A DNA stretch of 64,000 bases from Tricholomella constricta (GCA_013368375.1 JAACJP010000029.1:310001-374000), one strand, 5' to 3'. Shown: positions 43,865 to 55,912, counted from the first letter of the stretch. The notes: generated by a model not told the origin, from the sequence alone. Made by a program: numbers and translations.

Positions 43865-44925
43865 TCACTCAATTCCCAACTTGGTGCTGAGCTCTGCATT
43901 GCTTTGTTGCACAGATACAAAAACCTGAAGAAGAACTCTATCATCCAGAGCAATTGATGTCTGTTCAACCAAATCTTTGCATGTTGCCTTTGGTTTGTGC
44001 ATGTCTGGCAACAGAGCCCATGAACTGCAGAAACCAATTGATATCAAATGAAATTCACCTTGAAGGCAGACATGTCTCTTGGGAGGATACTTGTGTTTAT
44101 ACACAGCAAGGCCAGGACGCAGCCTGTCAAAATCTGCTCTAGCTTTCTCTTGGGCTATGACAGCAGCTTGACTCAGGTCCTCGATTTGGTACCGCAATTC
44201 AGCAAATTTGTCAGCAACAACCCCATCAAATTTGGTGAAAATCAGAACAACTGGAACTATTCCACATATCAAACACAGTACAAGCAATTGCAAGGCCAAC
44301 AACACACCTTTTCCAGTTCCGCACTCATTGAAAAAAAACTCCTCTGCTCTCGTAACAGGGCGAGGATTGTCCATAGGAAGGCAGTACCTGTTTCCGATTG
44401 AGTATAAATGCTCAGAAGATCTGGATTATGTCTCCAGACCAGATGACGTGAAGCTGTTCACGAAGTCTAGTCTCCTTGGCACGCCTAGCAATGAAGTTCT
44501 TGACGGCTTCCAGCTCCTCGACACCCCCAGATTCGAAGCCGCGAGAGTCATGAAAGATGAATCCTGGGTTGCTTCGAAACACCAGCTCGTGATCGATGTT
44601 ATGCAAGCCACGCTATTTCAGAAATCTAGCTCGGGTCCCATCGATTTGCAATGGGGAGTACCAACCTGTGCTGATGGATCGACAATTGTTGAGTCAACCT
44701 GGAGCAATGCGTAAATAGCTCAGCCGACTGTGATGTGTTGGATGAACACACCTTCTTTCCCTCCCCGTCAAATATTTCTGGGTCCTCTGTGGTGTTGCAC
44801 ACTTTCTGAAGAATCGTCGTCTTTCCGGCGTTGGCTCTTCCAATAATGAGAATGCGGAATCGTCCAGTTACTTTGCGAAGAGCTGCAGCAGCAGCTGGAG
44901 TGATGTCATGGTCGTTCTCAGACAT
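43865..44925 (-). CDS. P-loop GTPase of the basidiomycete-expanded family
   Basis: Starts MSENDHDITPAAAAALRKVT. G1 motif RILIIGRANAGKTTILQKVC (residues ~22-41), then CNTTEDPEIF. After an intron comes HNIDHELVFRSNPGFIFHDS with the G3-like DSRGFESGG; EQLHVIW then joins YCLPMDNPRPVTRAEEFFF over an intron at the classic position. The G4 motif is LIFTKFDGVV (NKxD-type, TKFD). The tail runs YKHKYPPKRHVCLQ then DMHKPKATCKDLVEQTSIAL and FVSVQQSNAELSTKLGIE. A TAG at 44613-44615 precedes RGLHNI; it is either a nonsense codon or simply the end of a 3' splice site. Such GTPases are numerous in Agaricomycetes and of unknown role. The usual C-terminus is short here, and the 3' side runs into the satellite. 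Confidence 0.7.
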
Positions 44926-46339
44926 CGCTGTGGACTTGACTCCGATTAGCAGGTAATCAATATCCTACCGCATAATCCGACTTAAGTCTATAAGACGTAC
45001 CGGTTGTCGTTGGTTGTTTGAAGAGCAGATCTGAGTGGGATCGAGTAGAAGTGCAAGATCAAGATACGACGGCTTGTTTGGCAACTCCGAGTCCGACTCC
45101 TGACCCCGACACCTCTGCCGTTCTTCGTTGCGCATTGTCACCCTTGCATTCTATGGGACAAGCCTATAGATACGCTATCATCATCTTTCATAGGACCAGT
45201 TCATCCTAGACGAACCTCGCGGTGTGGATGTGGTCTCGGTCACGGTGCGTCTTCTGTTTAATGTTCGATTTTATAGCCACTGATTCAAGCACAAGGTGTG
45301 TAACTTGAACGGTTTGCGACTCGTTATAGGGCCACGGAATGACAATGTGATGCCCAGCGCAGCGGTGCCCGCCCATCATCCTCGGAACGCATACCCAACT
45401 AACCAGAAAGCACTAACCCTCGCAGGTGTACTCGCAATCAACTCTACGCGCGTCCTGATTGCGTTGACTGAACTTGCCCCCTAAATCCTTGGACGGCATC
45501 CTTCTCAAAGCGGCACCCCATGCGTCATTCTCGCTCCGTTTCTCCTCCTGCCTGAAACTTGACGGTCGTCTGCCAGTGTCCGATCGCGAGAATCACAACA
45601 CGAAGTCCACATCCAACGAAGCCTTCAGGATCCCCAGGGATTGGTGGCACAACGGCCACAGGGCGGACCCCGATCCAAAATTTCACTGTCTCGTGCTGTA
45701 GACGAGCGATCGGACGCTAAAAGGTTTCTCAGAGGGGTCCGTATGGAATGCAGATGTTTTGTCCCGTTGACCGTTCCCTGACGTACTCATCCTGTTCATC
45801 TCTGCGATTCCGCTTTCCTATTATCGCCCCCCTCTGTTAATCAAAGTATCTCGATATTGCATCCAATAGTGACCCATTTCGCCATCGAAAAGTGGTAGTA
45901 TTCGCGACGGCTGTTTCTTTCGTTCAAAGTCTATGTAACGAGAAAGCCCGTAATCTCGACGTAGACCTCGCTTCTACATCCTCTAGTCCCTCGTCACCCC
46001 GGCTATCCCCTCGTTGACCTGCCTCCTGACTTAACCTAAGATGGGTGTTAAAAAACTTCGGTCCATCGCGCATTCGTCGCCTCTCGTGAGACGACGTGGC
46101 TCACATAGCGAACGCGAGCTGATCGTAGGGCGACTCGAGACTTACGGTTTCGTTGGCTGAGATATGGCGACGGTGCCGGCGGCATCCAACGATTCTTCTA
46201 CAGTCGGCGTCAGATGTCAAAAACGCGATGTGATGGTAAGACGGACGAGGACTGACGATGCATGAGACTACCATCGGCGCCTACAGTAACTCGCTGTCTT
46301 CTACTGACGCTGCCCCGCCCACGTACACTTTCAAGAGAC
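44926..46339. other. No gene seen
   Basis: Only short frames without family resemblance. The first part is the GTPase promoter region. Confidence 0.5.
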
Positions 46340-47110
46340 GGGTGTATCGTCATTCATGCAGTAGCTTGTGGCAGTATGCAAGAAGGCGAGAGAGTCTCCG
46401 GTTTGATTCGTCCATGAGTCCGGGAGAGAGGGTACCTAGCAGGAGAGACCTCAAGACTGCACTGGGATAAATGTCCACGTCGACAAAGTCGACCATGTTC
46501 AGCAGATGGGATGTTCCCCAACAATGTGCTGCTGGTTGCGAACGCCGACACCAGAGCCGAATCGAATCGTGTTGCCGACGGGCGGGGAGTTCGTCGACCC
46601 CATATCCTTGATCCTGCCGGGCTTTATCCAGCATCATGGTGGGCTTATCATCGACAACCGAGACCTGAGGGAGCTCTAGATAGATTAAAATGACCGGTGA
46701 GCAAGCTGCGGGTCTCGCAACGTTGACGAACCACGCACCTTGAGCCTGCAACGGTATCTATATCTCATCGACGATTTGAAGTTGTGAAGATTCATGCTCT
46801 TTGCGTCTGCGTGCAAGGTCTGAACAGCAGCGAGTTCCAACAAAAAAGGGAGGTGTTGGAATCTGCGGTCGTGGTCCAACAGCGCAACAGAGCGCAACAT
46901 GCTGGCGCGGGACAAGACAGTGTTGTGTTCCATCGCGACCACATAGTGATTTCAGCCCATAATTAAACCTCCCCGCCGATAGTTGAAGGTTTGCGCTCGC
47001 CGGGTGAACATTGCTGTTTCAACCTGTACGGCCATACGGTTATCCATGAGTTTTGAAGGACGTTGACAGGGCACGAGGAGCAAGTTTGACGTACGTGTCT
47101 GTGTCCTAGA
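46340..47110 (+). repeat. Dispersed repeat, copy 1
   Basis: This matches 50090-50604 plus 51478-51640. Shared blocks include CGACGGGCGGGGAGTT, CACGCACCTTGAGCCTGC, GCGTGCAAGGTCTGAACAGC, CATAATTAAACC and GAAGGTTTGCGCTC. Copy 2 is split by an inserted MITE. No coding family recognised. Confidence 0.75.
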
Positions 47111-47122
47111 CTAGTAACCAAT

Positions 47123-47166
47123 CCCTCACTGAGAGACAAGTCTCGAGACTTGTCTCTCAGTGAGGG
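47123..47166. repeat. Perfect 44-bp palindrome
   Basis: Arms of 22 bp with no spacer, CCCTCACTGAGAGACAAGTC followed by TC and their exact complement, centred on CTCGAG. It lies just past dispersed repeat copy 1. Confidence 0.95.
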
Positions 47167-48066
47167 GACGGCCACCGGTCTATCTGTGTCCACCAGCTCT
47201 GAATTTTCGACGACGGACGTCCAACCGTCGTTGTGGTTTGGTGCGTTAGGGTGCGTTGTGCGTTTGGCTGGGTTAGGCTTGAGTTTTTTCTTCACTAGCG
47301 TCCATCACAATGTGCTCACAGTTTCTTCCATCTAATTTCTCCTGGCTCCAGTTCACGTATGCCGTCTTCAACACCAAATCCAGACTCGCCGCACCTCCAC
47401 CTGGCCCAGGACGTCGGTCGCCAGTACCGTAAGCGGGGGCCCGTGGGTACGCGATTTGGCTCCTCGTCTTTGGTATTGATGTTCGCGACCGGCAGCTCTT
47501 CGTAGGGACGGGCTTCTCTTCTCAATTCTGTCGCGGTGGATATCCGGCCTCCCTAGGCCTCCCTATCCCAGTGCAGTTCTTGAGCTCGCTCCTGCTGGGT
47601 ATAATTAACGCCTCTTTTCCTCGTCTCAGTGTAGTCTTAAGTCTCAACTTGCTCCTGCTGGGTACTCCAGGATTTGCCGCTTCATACTATCGCAGGAATA
47701 AATGAACTGAAGACTGTGGCTTGGACTCGGAGATGAACTTGCTGGAATGCTCCGCTTGCTTGCTTGCTTATTGGCATGGACCGCGAACGAACGAATTATT
47801 CTTGTTAAATGACGCTGGGAGGTGATATGTAACAGAGGATGAATACTTACGGAAGTGATCTGTGTTGGGTGCCTGTCTCTGCTTGTCTCGTATCTTCTGT
47901 CTTGCCTGCGAATCTCTTTTTTCATATTTCATGTATCTTGCGTCTCGCGAACGCCGTGATGCACAATTACATTCTATCTACATTTTCAGGTGCCATGAAT
48001 CCTGATCAGTGCTTCAACGCGTTAAATCTCGTCCATGAGACAAGGCCAAAGGATCGGACCTTTCAT
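47167..48066. other. No gene seen
   Basis: No ORF with family resemblance. A GCTTGCTT microsatellite lies near 47755. Confidence 0.5.
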
Positions 48067-48906
48067 TCAATCCCGGCGTCCAGCAACCACCATACATTTA
48101 CACTTTAATATTATCGAAATACCCTGTCTACAAGTCCAGGACACCAGGGACGACCTCAATCCAATACCTGGACCGGGCAACTCAGTCAGCGCAATCCGGT
48201 AGCTCAAGACGTCGACGCACCCATCAGGATCCAGAATGAAAGCGATATGCTTCATTTTCCCGTCGCTCGGCCTCTTCTTGAACCTCACCCCAAGCTTCTC
48301 AAAGCGCTCACACGCCTTCTCAACGTCGTCCACCGTGATCGCGATATGCCCGAAGCCCTTTCCCGGCTCGGTGTTCCCGCTTGCATAGCCCTGGAAACTG
48401 GGGTCCGACTCCGTACCGTGGTTGTGGGTGAGCTCGAGGACGCCTGTGGAGGGAATGCGGCGTGGGGTATTAGTCAAAAATGGTCTGGGAGAGTCCAAAT
48501 CGAACCTTCGCGAGCAAAACGCGACTTTTCCTTCTCCTCGGGGGTGAGCTCGCGCCCGTCGTGGTGAACGCGAGGAAGTAGAGCGTGAAGTCGTCGAATT
48601 TCTTCTCTAAATGAGAGTCGGAATATCAGATCTGGGTGTTCATCGACATCGATCCTGCTTGATAAGAACGCTAACCAGACAAGAGTTCCATCCCGAGAAC
48701 CTAGAGGTTGGCAGTGCAACAAATATCGATACAGTAATCGATTCAAGAAGGGACGTGCATGACTCACGTCTTGGTAGAACGCCAGAGACACCTGGGGATC
48801 CTTGACGCGGATCATGGTGTGGTTGAACTATGATACGTCAGTGATGAAAGGATCTGGCAATTGAAAGATTTACTTTAAAGCTGGCTGTTTCTGCGGTGCG
48901 AGGCAT
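48067..48906 (-). pseudogene. Glyoxalase I (lactoylglutathione lyase), one frameshift
   Basis: Exons from 48906: MPRTAETASFK, then [42 protein letters not shown]; then, in a frame shifted by one base near 48560, [18 protein letters not shown]; then [40 protein letters not shown] and [10 protein letters not shown]. These are the ordered motifs of glyoxalase I, which isomerises the methylglyoxal-glutathione hemithioacetal. The metal-binding His of NHTM and the Glu of [10 protein letters not shown] are present. The last motif, usually YW before the final metal Glu, reads GCVDVLSY, so the final ligand looks altered. The exact C-terminus is unsure. One shift plus one altered motif suggest a recent pseudogene, or a sequence error. 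Confidence 0.7.
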
Positions 48907-49079
48907 TGTGAAGTTGGATGGGAAGATACAAGGAAGACGGAAGACAGAAAGTTGAGACAGCTATATAGCCCGGACCGGCATGAGAGTGATGGTGACGTCA
49001 GGACTATTATTTCCCGAATGAAAGTAAATATGTGAACGAATGGTATCGGATCCATTATAATTACTAGCTAATGATACAA

Positions 49080-49700
49080 GTTTCTATGTATAGCAAAAGG
49101 AAGTACCAAAGCGGCGGTGCGGTCTGTGACGTCAGTCAAGCTAGTACTGACAAGGCAGTAGGCCTGGCCCGCAAGGTTCTTGGGGATCGTGAGCTTGCCG
49201 TTGCGGACTGGCTGAGGCCGAAGAGAAAGACCGCGTGAAGCTACATAGAGGCGGGGATGCGGATCTTGAATTTGACCGTGACAGTGTGTCCCGGGTTGGT
49301 GCACTTGACGATGAAGGGCGCGGCAAGCGTGTAAGCTTGGCTCATGGTGAGAGGGATCTGTGAGTGAGGATTGGTGTTCGGTTGTGATGTGCGAGGAAGG
49401 AGCGATTGAGAATGTAGCTCACGTTGAAAGCGTTACCCCAGCCCTCGACGCCGTTGATGTTAGCTGCAATGAGACTGGCCTAACGCGCTTCTGTGCCGAG
49501 AATGCTGGCGGAACCAGATGTACTGCTTGGTCAGGGAGCTCGCGGCGCCGGTGTACGCACCCACACCTGCAATGAAAAAGATTGAATTCCTTTACTCGTG
49601 ATCAGAGCCAGTGAGTGCACATGCCGACATTCTCGAAGACCTGTGCGAGTTCCGAGAACGACTTGGGGGGTCGTTGATAGGGCTGAAAACAAAGAACGTC
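49080..49700 (-). pseudogene. Rds1-type ferritin-like protein, 5'-truncated paralogue
   Basis: Minus-strand exons: PKSFSELAQVFENVG; GVGAYTGAASSLT; then ILGTEAR, a TAG, ASLIAANINGVEGWGNAFN; then MSQAYTLAAPFIVKCTNPG; and a tail GKLTIPKNLAGQAYCLVSTS followed by LTDVTDRTAALVLPF. Order and introns match the intact gene at 63160. The TAG replaces the Gln/His codon of the E-A-R-x-A-S helix, consistent with CAG to TAG, and a further frame change lies near 49250. The exons for the first helices are missing. The family is ferritin-like, induced by stress in fission yeast (Rds1); its biochemical role is unclear. Confidence 0.7.
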
Positions 49701-50089
49701 TACTTGGCAAAAATGCAGGACATGTAAAAGGTGTGCGTACAATTTATAGGTGCCTTGTATTCGGAGCATCGGCACCATTCAAGTAGTCATGACTTACGAC
49801 ATCCGATTTCGAGAAAGAATGTGGGTGGGTAACGGAACGTTCAGAAGACGGAAGACACATAACATATAGAAGATATAAAGACAGTAATCCGCAAGCGAGC
49901 ACAGAATGATAAAAGATACGAGACAAGCAGACACGAGCACAACGCGGTCGGGCCACTTCCGCGACCATTGACCATTTTCTATTATATATCACCTTTAGTA
50001 TGCGTTCGATCGTTGTTGTACAGCCCAGAAAGCAGGCAAGCAAGCGGATAGAAGGTTTGTACCCAAGTCGGACTTAGATACTTCGGTTC
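49701..50089. other. No gene seen
   Basis: No recognisable coding sequence between the Rds1-like pseudogene and dispersed repeat copy 2. Confidence 0.5.
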
Positions 50090-51640
50090 GCGCAGCAGTA
50101 GCTTGTCAGTGGCGGTATCCGAGAGGCGAGAGAGAGTCATCGGTTCGATTTGTTTTTGACCCTGGGAGAGAGAGAGAGGGGGTAACTCGCAGAGGAGGGC
50201 TTAAGCTGCACCGGGCTGCATATTAAGCAGGCGAGTGTCCACATCAACACAGAAAAGCCTTGGAGACCAACACAACGTGCCACTGCAGGTGACGGACGCC
50301 GACACAAGAGCCGAATCGTGTACCGACGGGCGGGGAGTTGTCAATGAGGGCTCGGCGGATTAAAGCAGATGGAATGGTACGCTTGAACAAGCCGAAAATA
50401 GCAGGCGCTCTAGACAGACTGAAATTATATATGACGAGAAGAAAAGTACAGGACTCACAACGTTGAAGATCCACGCACCTTGAGCCTGCGACCGTAGCTC
50501 TAATATCTCGTCGACGATTTGAAGGTGTCAAGGTTCATGTGCTTTGCGCCTGCGTGCAAGGTCTGAACAGCGCAGGTGCAGGCAAGTGAGTTCTAAATTT
50601 GGATCCGCGCCCGCGGACAGGACCCCCCTATACCCTATAAGAGGTTTGATCTTTATGCGACGAATTTGACCCCTTTTGGGCCCCAATGTCGGATTATTAT
50701 GCGACGGATCTCGAACTTTTTGGGCGGAGGTTTGATTTTTTATGCGACGATTTGGCCGAGTTGGGGGCGAGGTCAGATCCTATGCGACGATTTTTTTGGG
50801 GGATGGTGGTGGTCGTATACTGTAGCATTCATGAGATGTCCACCATTTCGAAGAAACTTCAAACCCATTCAAGCCTATTCAAGGCAGCCAAGAGTCCCTT
50901 GCGATGTGGTCTGACACTGGTGGCAAAGTTCAATATTTTCAGTCAAAGAATCAATAAACAATGCAAAACATGTTCCCCTGGGTCAAAATATTGAATCATT
51001 ATTGAATGGGAGGAACACTTTTAGCGTTCTTTGTTAATTTTTTGATTGAAAATATTGACCTTTGCCTTCAGTGTGAGCTCTTCTGAGCCAAAAGGCATCC
51101 ATCATCAATTTTATTATTCCGCATTGGGAAGCTGATATTTGTTGATACCGGACTCTCTTTTTTCCCACCGTCCAAAATACATTTGATTGCTGCACGCTCG
51201 ACACCGAAAGTACCCAGGAAACAATTGCAATATGTACTACTTCCTTATTTCGAGTTAATGCTATGAAATGTGCCAATTCGGAGGTTTCAATGAGGATGCG
51301 ACGAAAAGTGGGCCCAAAAGAGGTCGGATCGGTTGTGCTGACGGAAATAGCCGAAAAAGGGGTGTCCTGATCTTTATGCGACGAATACGCCGAAAATTCG
51401 TGCGACGAAAACTCCCAAAATTGGCGATTTTGGATCAAACATCGATCTGCATATAGGGGGGTCCTCCGCGGACCGCGTGTTGGTTTCCATCGCGACCCAT
51501 AATTAAACCTTTTCCTCCCGCAATTTTTTTGAAGGTTTGCGCTCACCGAGCGAACGTTCCTGCTTCATTGTATATCTGCGCCATGGATTTTGACAGACGG
51601 ACTGTTGTTGACAGGGCACCAGGAGCAAGAAGACAGACGT
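50090..51640 (+). repeat. Dispersed repeat, copy 2 (interrupted)
   Basis: Homologous to 46340-47110 on both sides of the inserted element at 50610-51472. Confidence 0.7.
50610..51472. mobile_element. Foldback MITE (863 bp) with subterminal repeats
   Basis: Ends: CCCGCGGACAGGACCCCCCT and, reverse complemented, TCCGCGGAGGACCCCCCT. A candidate 5-bp duplication CCGCG lies at 50605-50609 and 51473-51477. The subterminal motif TATGCGACG(A/G) occurs four times near the left end (about 50654, 50698, 50739, 50780) and twice near the right (51375; 51400 as GTGCGACGA), all in the same orientation. An inner inverted repeat spans 50922-51066 (GGCAAAGTTCAATATTTTCA against its complement). No coding capacity. 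Confidence 0.8.
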
Positions 51641-52654
51641 GTTACAGTCAGTGTCGACTCCTTGTGACGTTCTTCCGGCGAATACTGAGTGCTGAGGACC
51701 TTCTGGGCGCTTCCATTGAGCCACAAGCTCTTTTCTCCCCGGGAGAGCCACTTGACCCCTCGGGCGTTCGTCTCGCTGCTGTCACTGTCGATGCATCATC
51801 CCTCCATCCTAGTCTTGTCATTTATTGTCTCCCATGTGCGATTCAAAGATGCGTTGCATGCCACACCTCGTTGACAGACTGGGGCGTACACCATGATAAT
51901 AACTTATGCAGTCGTACATTTCACCTGACGGCTGTCTCATCTCATGATTTATCCGCGTTCGTGCTCGAGGGTGGATGTCATGTCTATTTTTTGCTGCTTG
52001 GCAACCCGCGTTTCCAAATTCCAATGCATAGACGTGCCGTGCGCGCTTATTGGCACATACTGATTTCGAGCCGCGGAACCGTCCCGTTTGACTTTCTTCT
52101 GAATCCTCGACGTCCGATCAATTCCAAGGCCCGTTGCGTTGCGTTGCCATTTATGTACATCATCGTACATAAAGAAGGACGGCGCAGAGAGCTTCCAGGA
52201 ACCACGCATTTGCATTTCCATCGCAGTGCTTTGGCCCCCAAGCTGCCCTTGTCTTCACATCAACATTCCACTCGCGCTGGTGAGACCGTTCCACCCTGGG
52301 CCCATTCCATCTATTGACTGAATTCACTGCCCACAGGTGTCCAGGTGACGCGCGCTGTCTGATATATTCCTGTCTTTCCATCGCCGCGCGCCTGTCCCTG
52401 TCTCTGCTGCGCTCTGTATGCTCCATTAGAGACAACGGGCGGAAGAACATTTGATCGCAATTCCTCAGGCACGTTTACATTATCGGGGCGTATGAATCAC
52501 GCCTGATTCATTCATTCATAAGGGTCCCTCCTCTGTCTCTTAGATCGCTCCGGCGCTTTCGCATATCCCCAAGCCCGGCCCTCACTCGTCTTGCGATTCC
52601 TTCATCGCCACTCTCGTTGGACACACACACTCGTTCTATCTATTGCGACTCGCC
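51641..52654. other. No supported gene; promoter region of the GH71 gene
   Basis: A 262-codon open frame (51529-52317) has no family resemblance and starts inside repeat DNA. Confidence 0.5.
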
Positions 52655-55453
52655 ATGTTTGGTATCGGCGCGTCTCTCGCGTTTCTCGCCTTCTTAGTGT
52701 CTTCGACCGCCGCACGCAAGCTGAGCGCGAGAAATTATCATGAAATGCGTCGCCCAACGACGCTGAATGCAACCGAAAGCACGATCAATACGCTGGAGAA
52801 GCGAGGAACGACTAAATATGTTTTCATGCACCACGTGAGTCACTTTGCGTTGCGTCTCCCGACTGTACCTATATATGCTGTTTTACCAAGCGCTCACCTC
52901 TTGTACATAGATCGTCGGCAGTAAGTTGCACTGCCTGCCGTCTGCAATTCGCACCACTGACGGCTAATTTCACCCTCCGTGTGGCGTCCAGACACGTGAG
53001 TCGCAACTCTTAACCACTCTGGCGTAAATTGACGCGCATATATCCAGGTATCCATACACACAAGCAGACTGGGCTGACGACATCCGGCAGATCCAAGCCA
53101 AAGGCGTGTACGTGCCCCCTCCCTTCTTCTCCACCCGCCCAACACCAACGAACGAACCAATGCAGAGACGCCCTGGCGCTCAACATGGGCGGCGACGCCT
53201 GGGAGCGCACGCAAATCGCATCCGCCTATGCCGCCGCCGCGCAGCTCGGGACCAACTTCAAGCTGTTCATTTCCTTCGACTTCACCGCCATGGGATGCGA
53301 CCTCTCCGACCTCGTCTCGCGCGTCAAGCAGTTCTCCTCGCACCCGAATCAGTTCCGCGTGGAGGGGAAGCCGATGGTGTCGAGCTTCTCAGGGGACTGC
53401 CTCGGCAATGCGGGGTGGGCGAGCCTCAAGGCGCAGACGAATGCATATCTGATGCCGTTTGTGTGGGGCCAGGAGGGCCGCTTTGATCGGTGGCCAAGTC
53501 TGGATACGTGGTATTGGTATGTGCAGCGTTGCGCGGGGATGTGCCCCTGGGGATGTATGCTGATGTATGTGTGCGTGTAGCTGGGGCTGTGCGTGGCCGG
53601 CTGGCAATGTTGATAAGACAGTGAGCACGAGCAGCCCTCGCTTCTCGATCTTCGCTGACTCTATGACATAGACCGGCGACGACGATTACTGTGAGCCCTC
53701 GTCCTCCTCCGACGCGTTCGGGTATGGCGGTCACGCCAAATGCTCACCGACGCTATACAGACTTGAGCCAATTGGGCCCTCGGTATGGTACCACCATCAG
53801 CCCCTGGATGTAGTGCGTGTCGAGCTTCTGTTTTCCATTGTATAATAAACTTGACGCATATACGCACCTCATGTGTAGTACCCACTACAACTACAAGAAT
53901 TGGTACCAGCGCGGCGACAACTGGCTGCTCATAACGCGATGGGAGCAACTTATGGCCATGCGTGACCGTCTCACCTTTGTCGAGCTCGTCAGCTGGTAAG
54001 CCCTCTGTTGACCCTTAGCTTCCGTGTCCTCACTTCTCCTCCTTCCCAGGAATGACTACGGCGAATCCCACTAGTCAGTCTCAACCCTCTCCACACTCTT
54101 TAGGCACTGAAGCTGACTGACCACCGAACGAACAGCATGGGTCCCATTAAAGGCGCCCAGCCAGACGGAACGACCTGGACCCACGGGTTCCCGCACACGG
54201 CATGGTACGACCTCTGCCAGTACTACATCACCGCGTTCAAGACCGGATCCTACCCCGCTATTACTGTGCGTCTGCCCTTGCTCTTCCCGCGTCGTCGAAC
54301 CCTGATTAACCTCTCATAATGCGTTCGCAGCAAGACATCATCTACTACTGGGCCCGCCCGCACCCCGCCGCTGCCCAAGCCTCCTCCGACAGCCTCGCGA
54401 AGCCGCAAGGCTGGGACTGGACGCCCGTACGTATACCATCAAGCATGATCTTCCCAATTACACCGTTCTCACATGCTGTTACTATCATTTCTGAAGGACA
54501 TGCTCTGGGCCGTCGTTTTTGCGACTTCGCCCAGCACGGTCACGCTCACGGTGGGCAGCTCGACACAGACGTTCACTAACGTCCCCGCGGGCGTGTCGAA
54601 ACTCAAGATCCCGCTCGCGCCTGGCAAAATCACGGTCAGGATGGTTAAGAACGGCGCGACAGTCATCCAGCAGACGCCGAGTGATTACACGTACATCACC
54701 AATCCCGTCAAATGTACGAGCCGCCGTCCTTTGTTCGCTACCACATGTAAACAACCTACTGATGTTGTTGCGTGTCAGATAATTTCAATGTTTATGTGGG
54801 TGCTGCCAGTACGTGACGTCTTCCCTCCCTCGCTGTTGCGTGCGTTCTTGACAGCTCATATTGTATTTTGTTTTTCTCTTTATCTTTCAGAGGGCGTGTC
54901 CCACCCGAACCCCCCTGCGACCCCCACCACAACCACCACGACCAGCCCAACACCCACCCCCTCGCAACCTTCCACTGTGAGTCCCCACCTCCTCCACTCC
55001 ATCCAAACTCCAAAGACTTTGCTCATTACTTGTCTGGCACACTACAGTCTGGCTGGACGAGCGCAGGCTGCTTCGTCGACACCTCCGAGCGGCTCCTGCG
55101 CGGGTCCTCCACGTCCCAGGGCGGCATGACCAGCGAGCGCTGCATCATGATCTGCGCGGCGGCGGGCCACACAATCGCGGCCACCGAGTTTGGGAGGGAG
55201 TGCTTCTGCGGCTCGCAGCTGCACAAGAGCGGCAGGGCCGGGACGAAGGTGTCCGCGGGAGAGTGCAACATGCCGTGCGATGGTGCGTTGCGTTCATCCG
55301 AATCGTCTGAATTGTTGCTACTGTGTTGTGCGATGCTGATTTGGATTGAATTGGGCAGGCGATGCGGCGCAGAAGTGCGGTGCGGCGTGGCGCGCGAATG
55401 TTTATGCCAAGCCTGGTATCTCGATTTCCATCAGCCTTGGTCTCGGGCTTTAG
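52655..55453 (+). CDS. GH71 alpha-1,3-glucanase (mutanase) with C-terminal WSC domain
   Basis: Seventeen exons, all with GT-AG borders, give 1,746 bp (581 aa): 52655-52834, 52911-52920, 52992-52995, 53048-53107, 53166-53516, 53581-53620, 53672-53690, 53761-53812, 53879-53995, 54050-54073, 54136-54265, 54331-54426, 54497-54713, 54779-54808, 54891-54976, 55048-55282, 55359-55453. The N-terminus is a signal peptide (LAFLAFLVSSTAA). GH71 motifs: YVFMHHIVGNTYPYTQADWA, ALNMGGDAWERTQIASAYAA, KLFISFDFTAMGCDL, SSFSGDCLGNAGW, GDNWLLITRWEQLM and FVELVSWNDYGESHYMGPIK. A Thr/Pro linker then leads to a WSC domain with SAGCFVDTSERLLRG, CIMICAAAGHTIAATEFGRE and CFCGSQLH. The family hydrolyses alpha-1,3-glucan of fungal cell walls; secretion is expected. 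No lesions seen. Confidence 0.93.
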
Positions 55454-55912
55454 GTGTCAGGCGTCGAGGCACGATGATCTCAGATACACGACGACGCTGC
55501 GCCCCAGGCACAGAAACACAAGAACACCGACGACGAACTTGGCAGGCCCGATTCAACGGTGTTGTAATTTATTGGTACAACTATCCTTTCCTTTCCAGTT
55601 TTCGGCACCACCAGAGTCATGCCACACACATTCATTCGTTCCTGTCTTGTTTGTCATTCATTCCCTGTTCTGCGATCCTCTCAGCTTCCTTCTTGGGAAA
55701 TATTGTGCCATCGTGAACCAGACCAGATTGCATGCATGGGTGCTTCTAGGATTAGCTTTGTAGATGTACATGAAATAGTGTAGATATGGTGATACAGTAG
55801 GCTTTGGTCTGTCCGAGTCGTGCGCAAACGAGGCAAGGTCCCGATGGTGTGACACCATCATGGAGGTGGCGTGAGGCACAGCAGCCACATCCGCGTCGAA
55901 TAGTTATCGGCG
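55454..55912. other. Convergent intergenic region, no gene seen
   Basis: 3' ends of the GH71 gene and the minus-strand gene meet here. Confidence 0.6.

Noticed and set aside
44613..44615. TAG in the GTPase gene as proof of a pseudogene
   Set aside because: It can equally be the AG of a 3' splice site directly before RGLHNI, so it decides nothing.
51529..52317. 262-codon open frame on the plus strand
   Set aside because: It starts inside repeat DNA, has no family resemblance or intron signals, and its composition is not protein-like.
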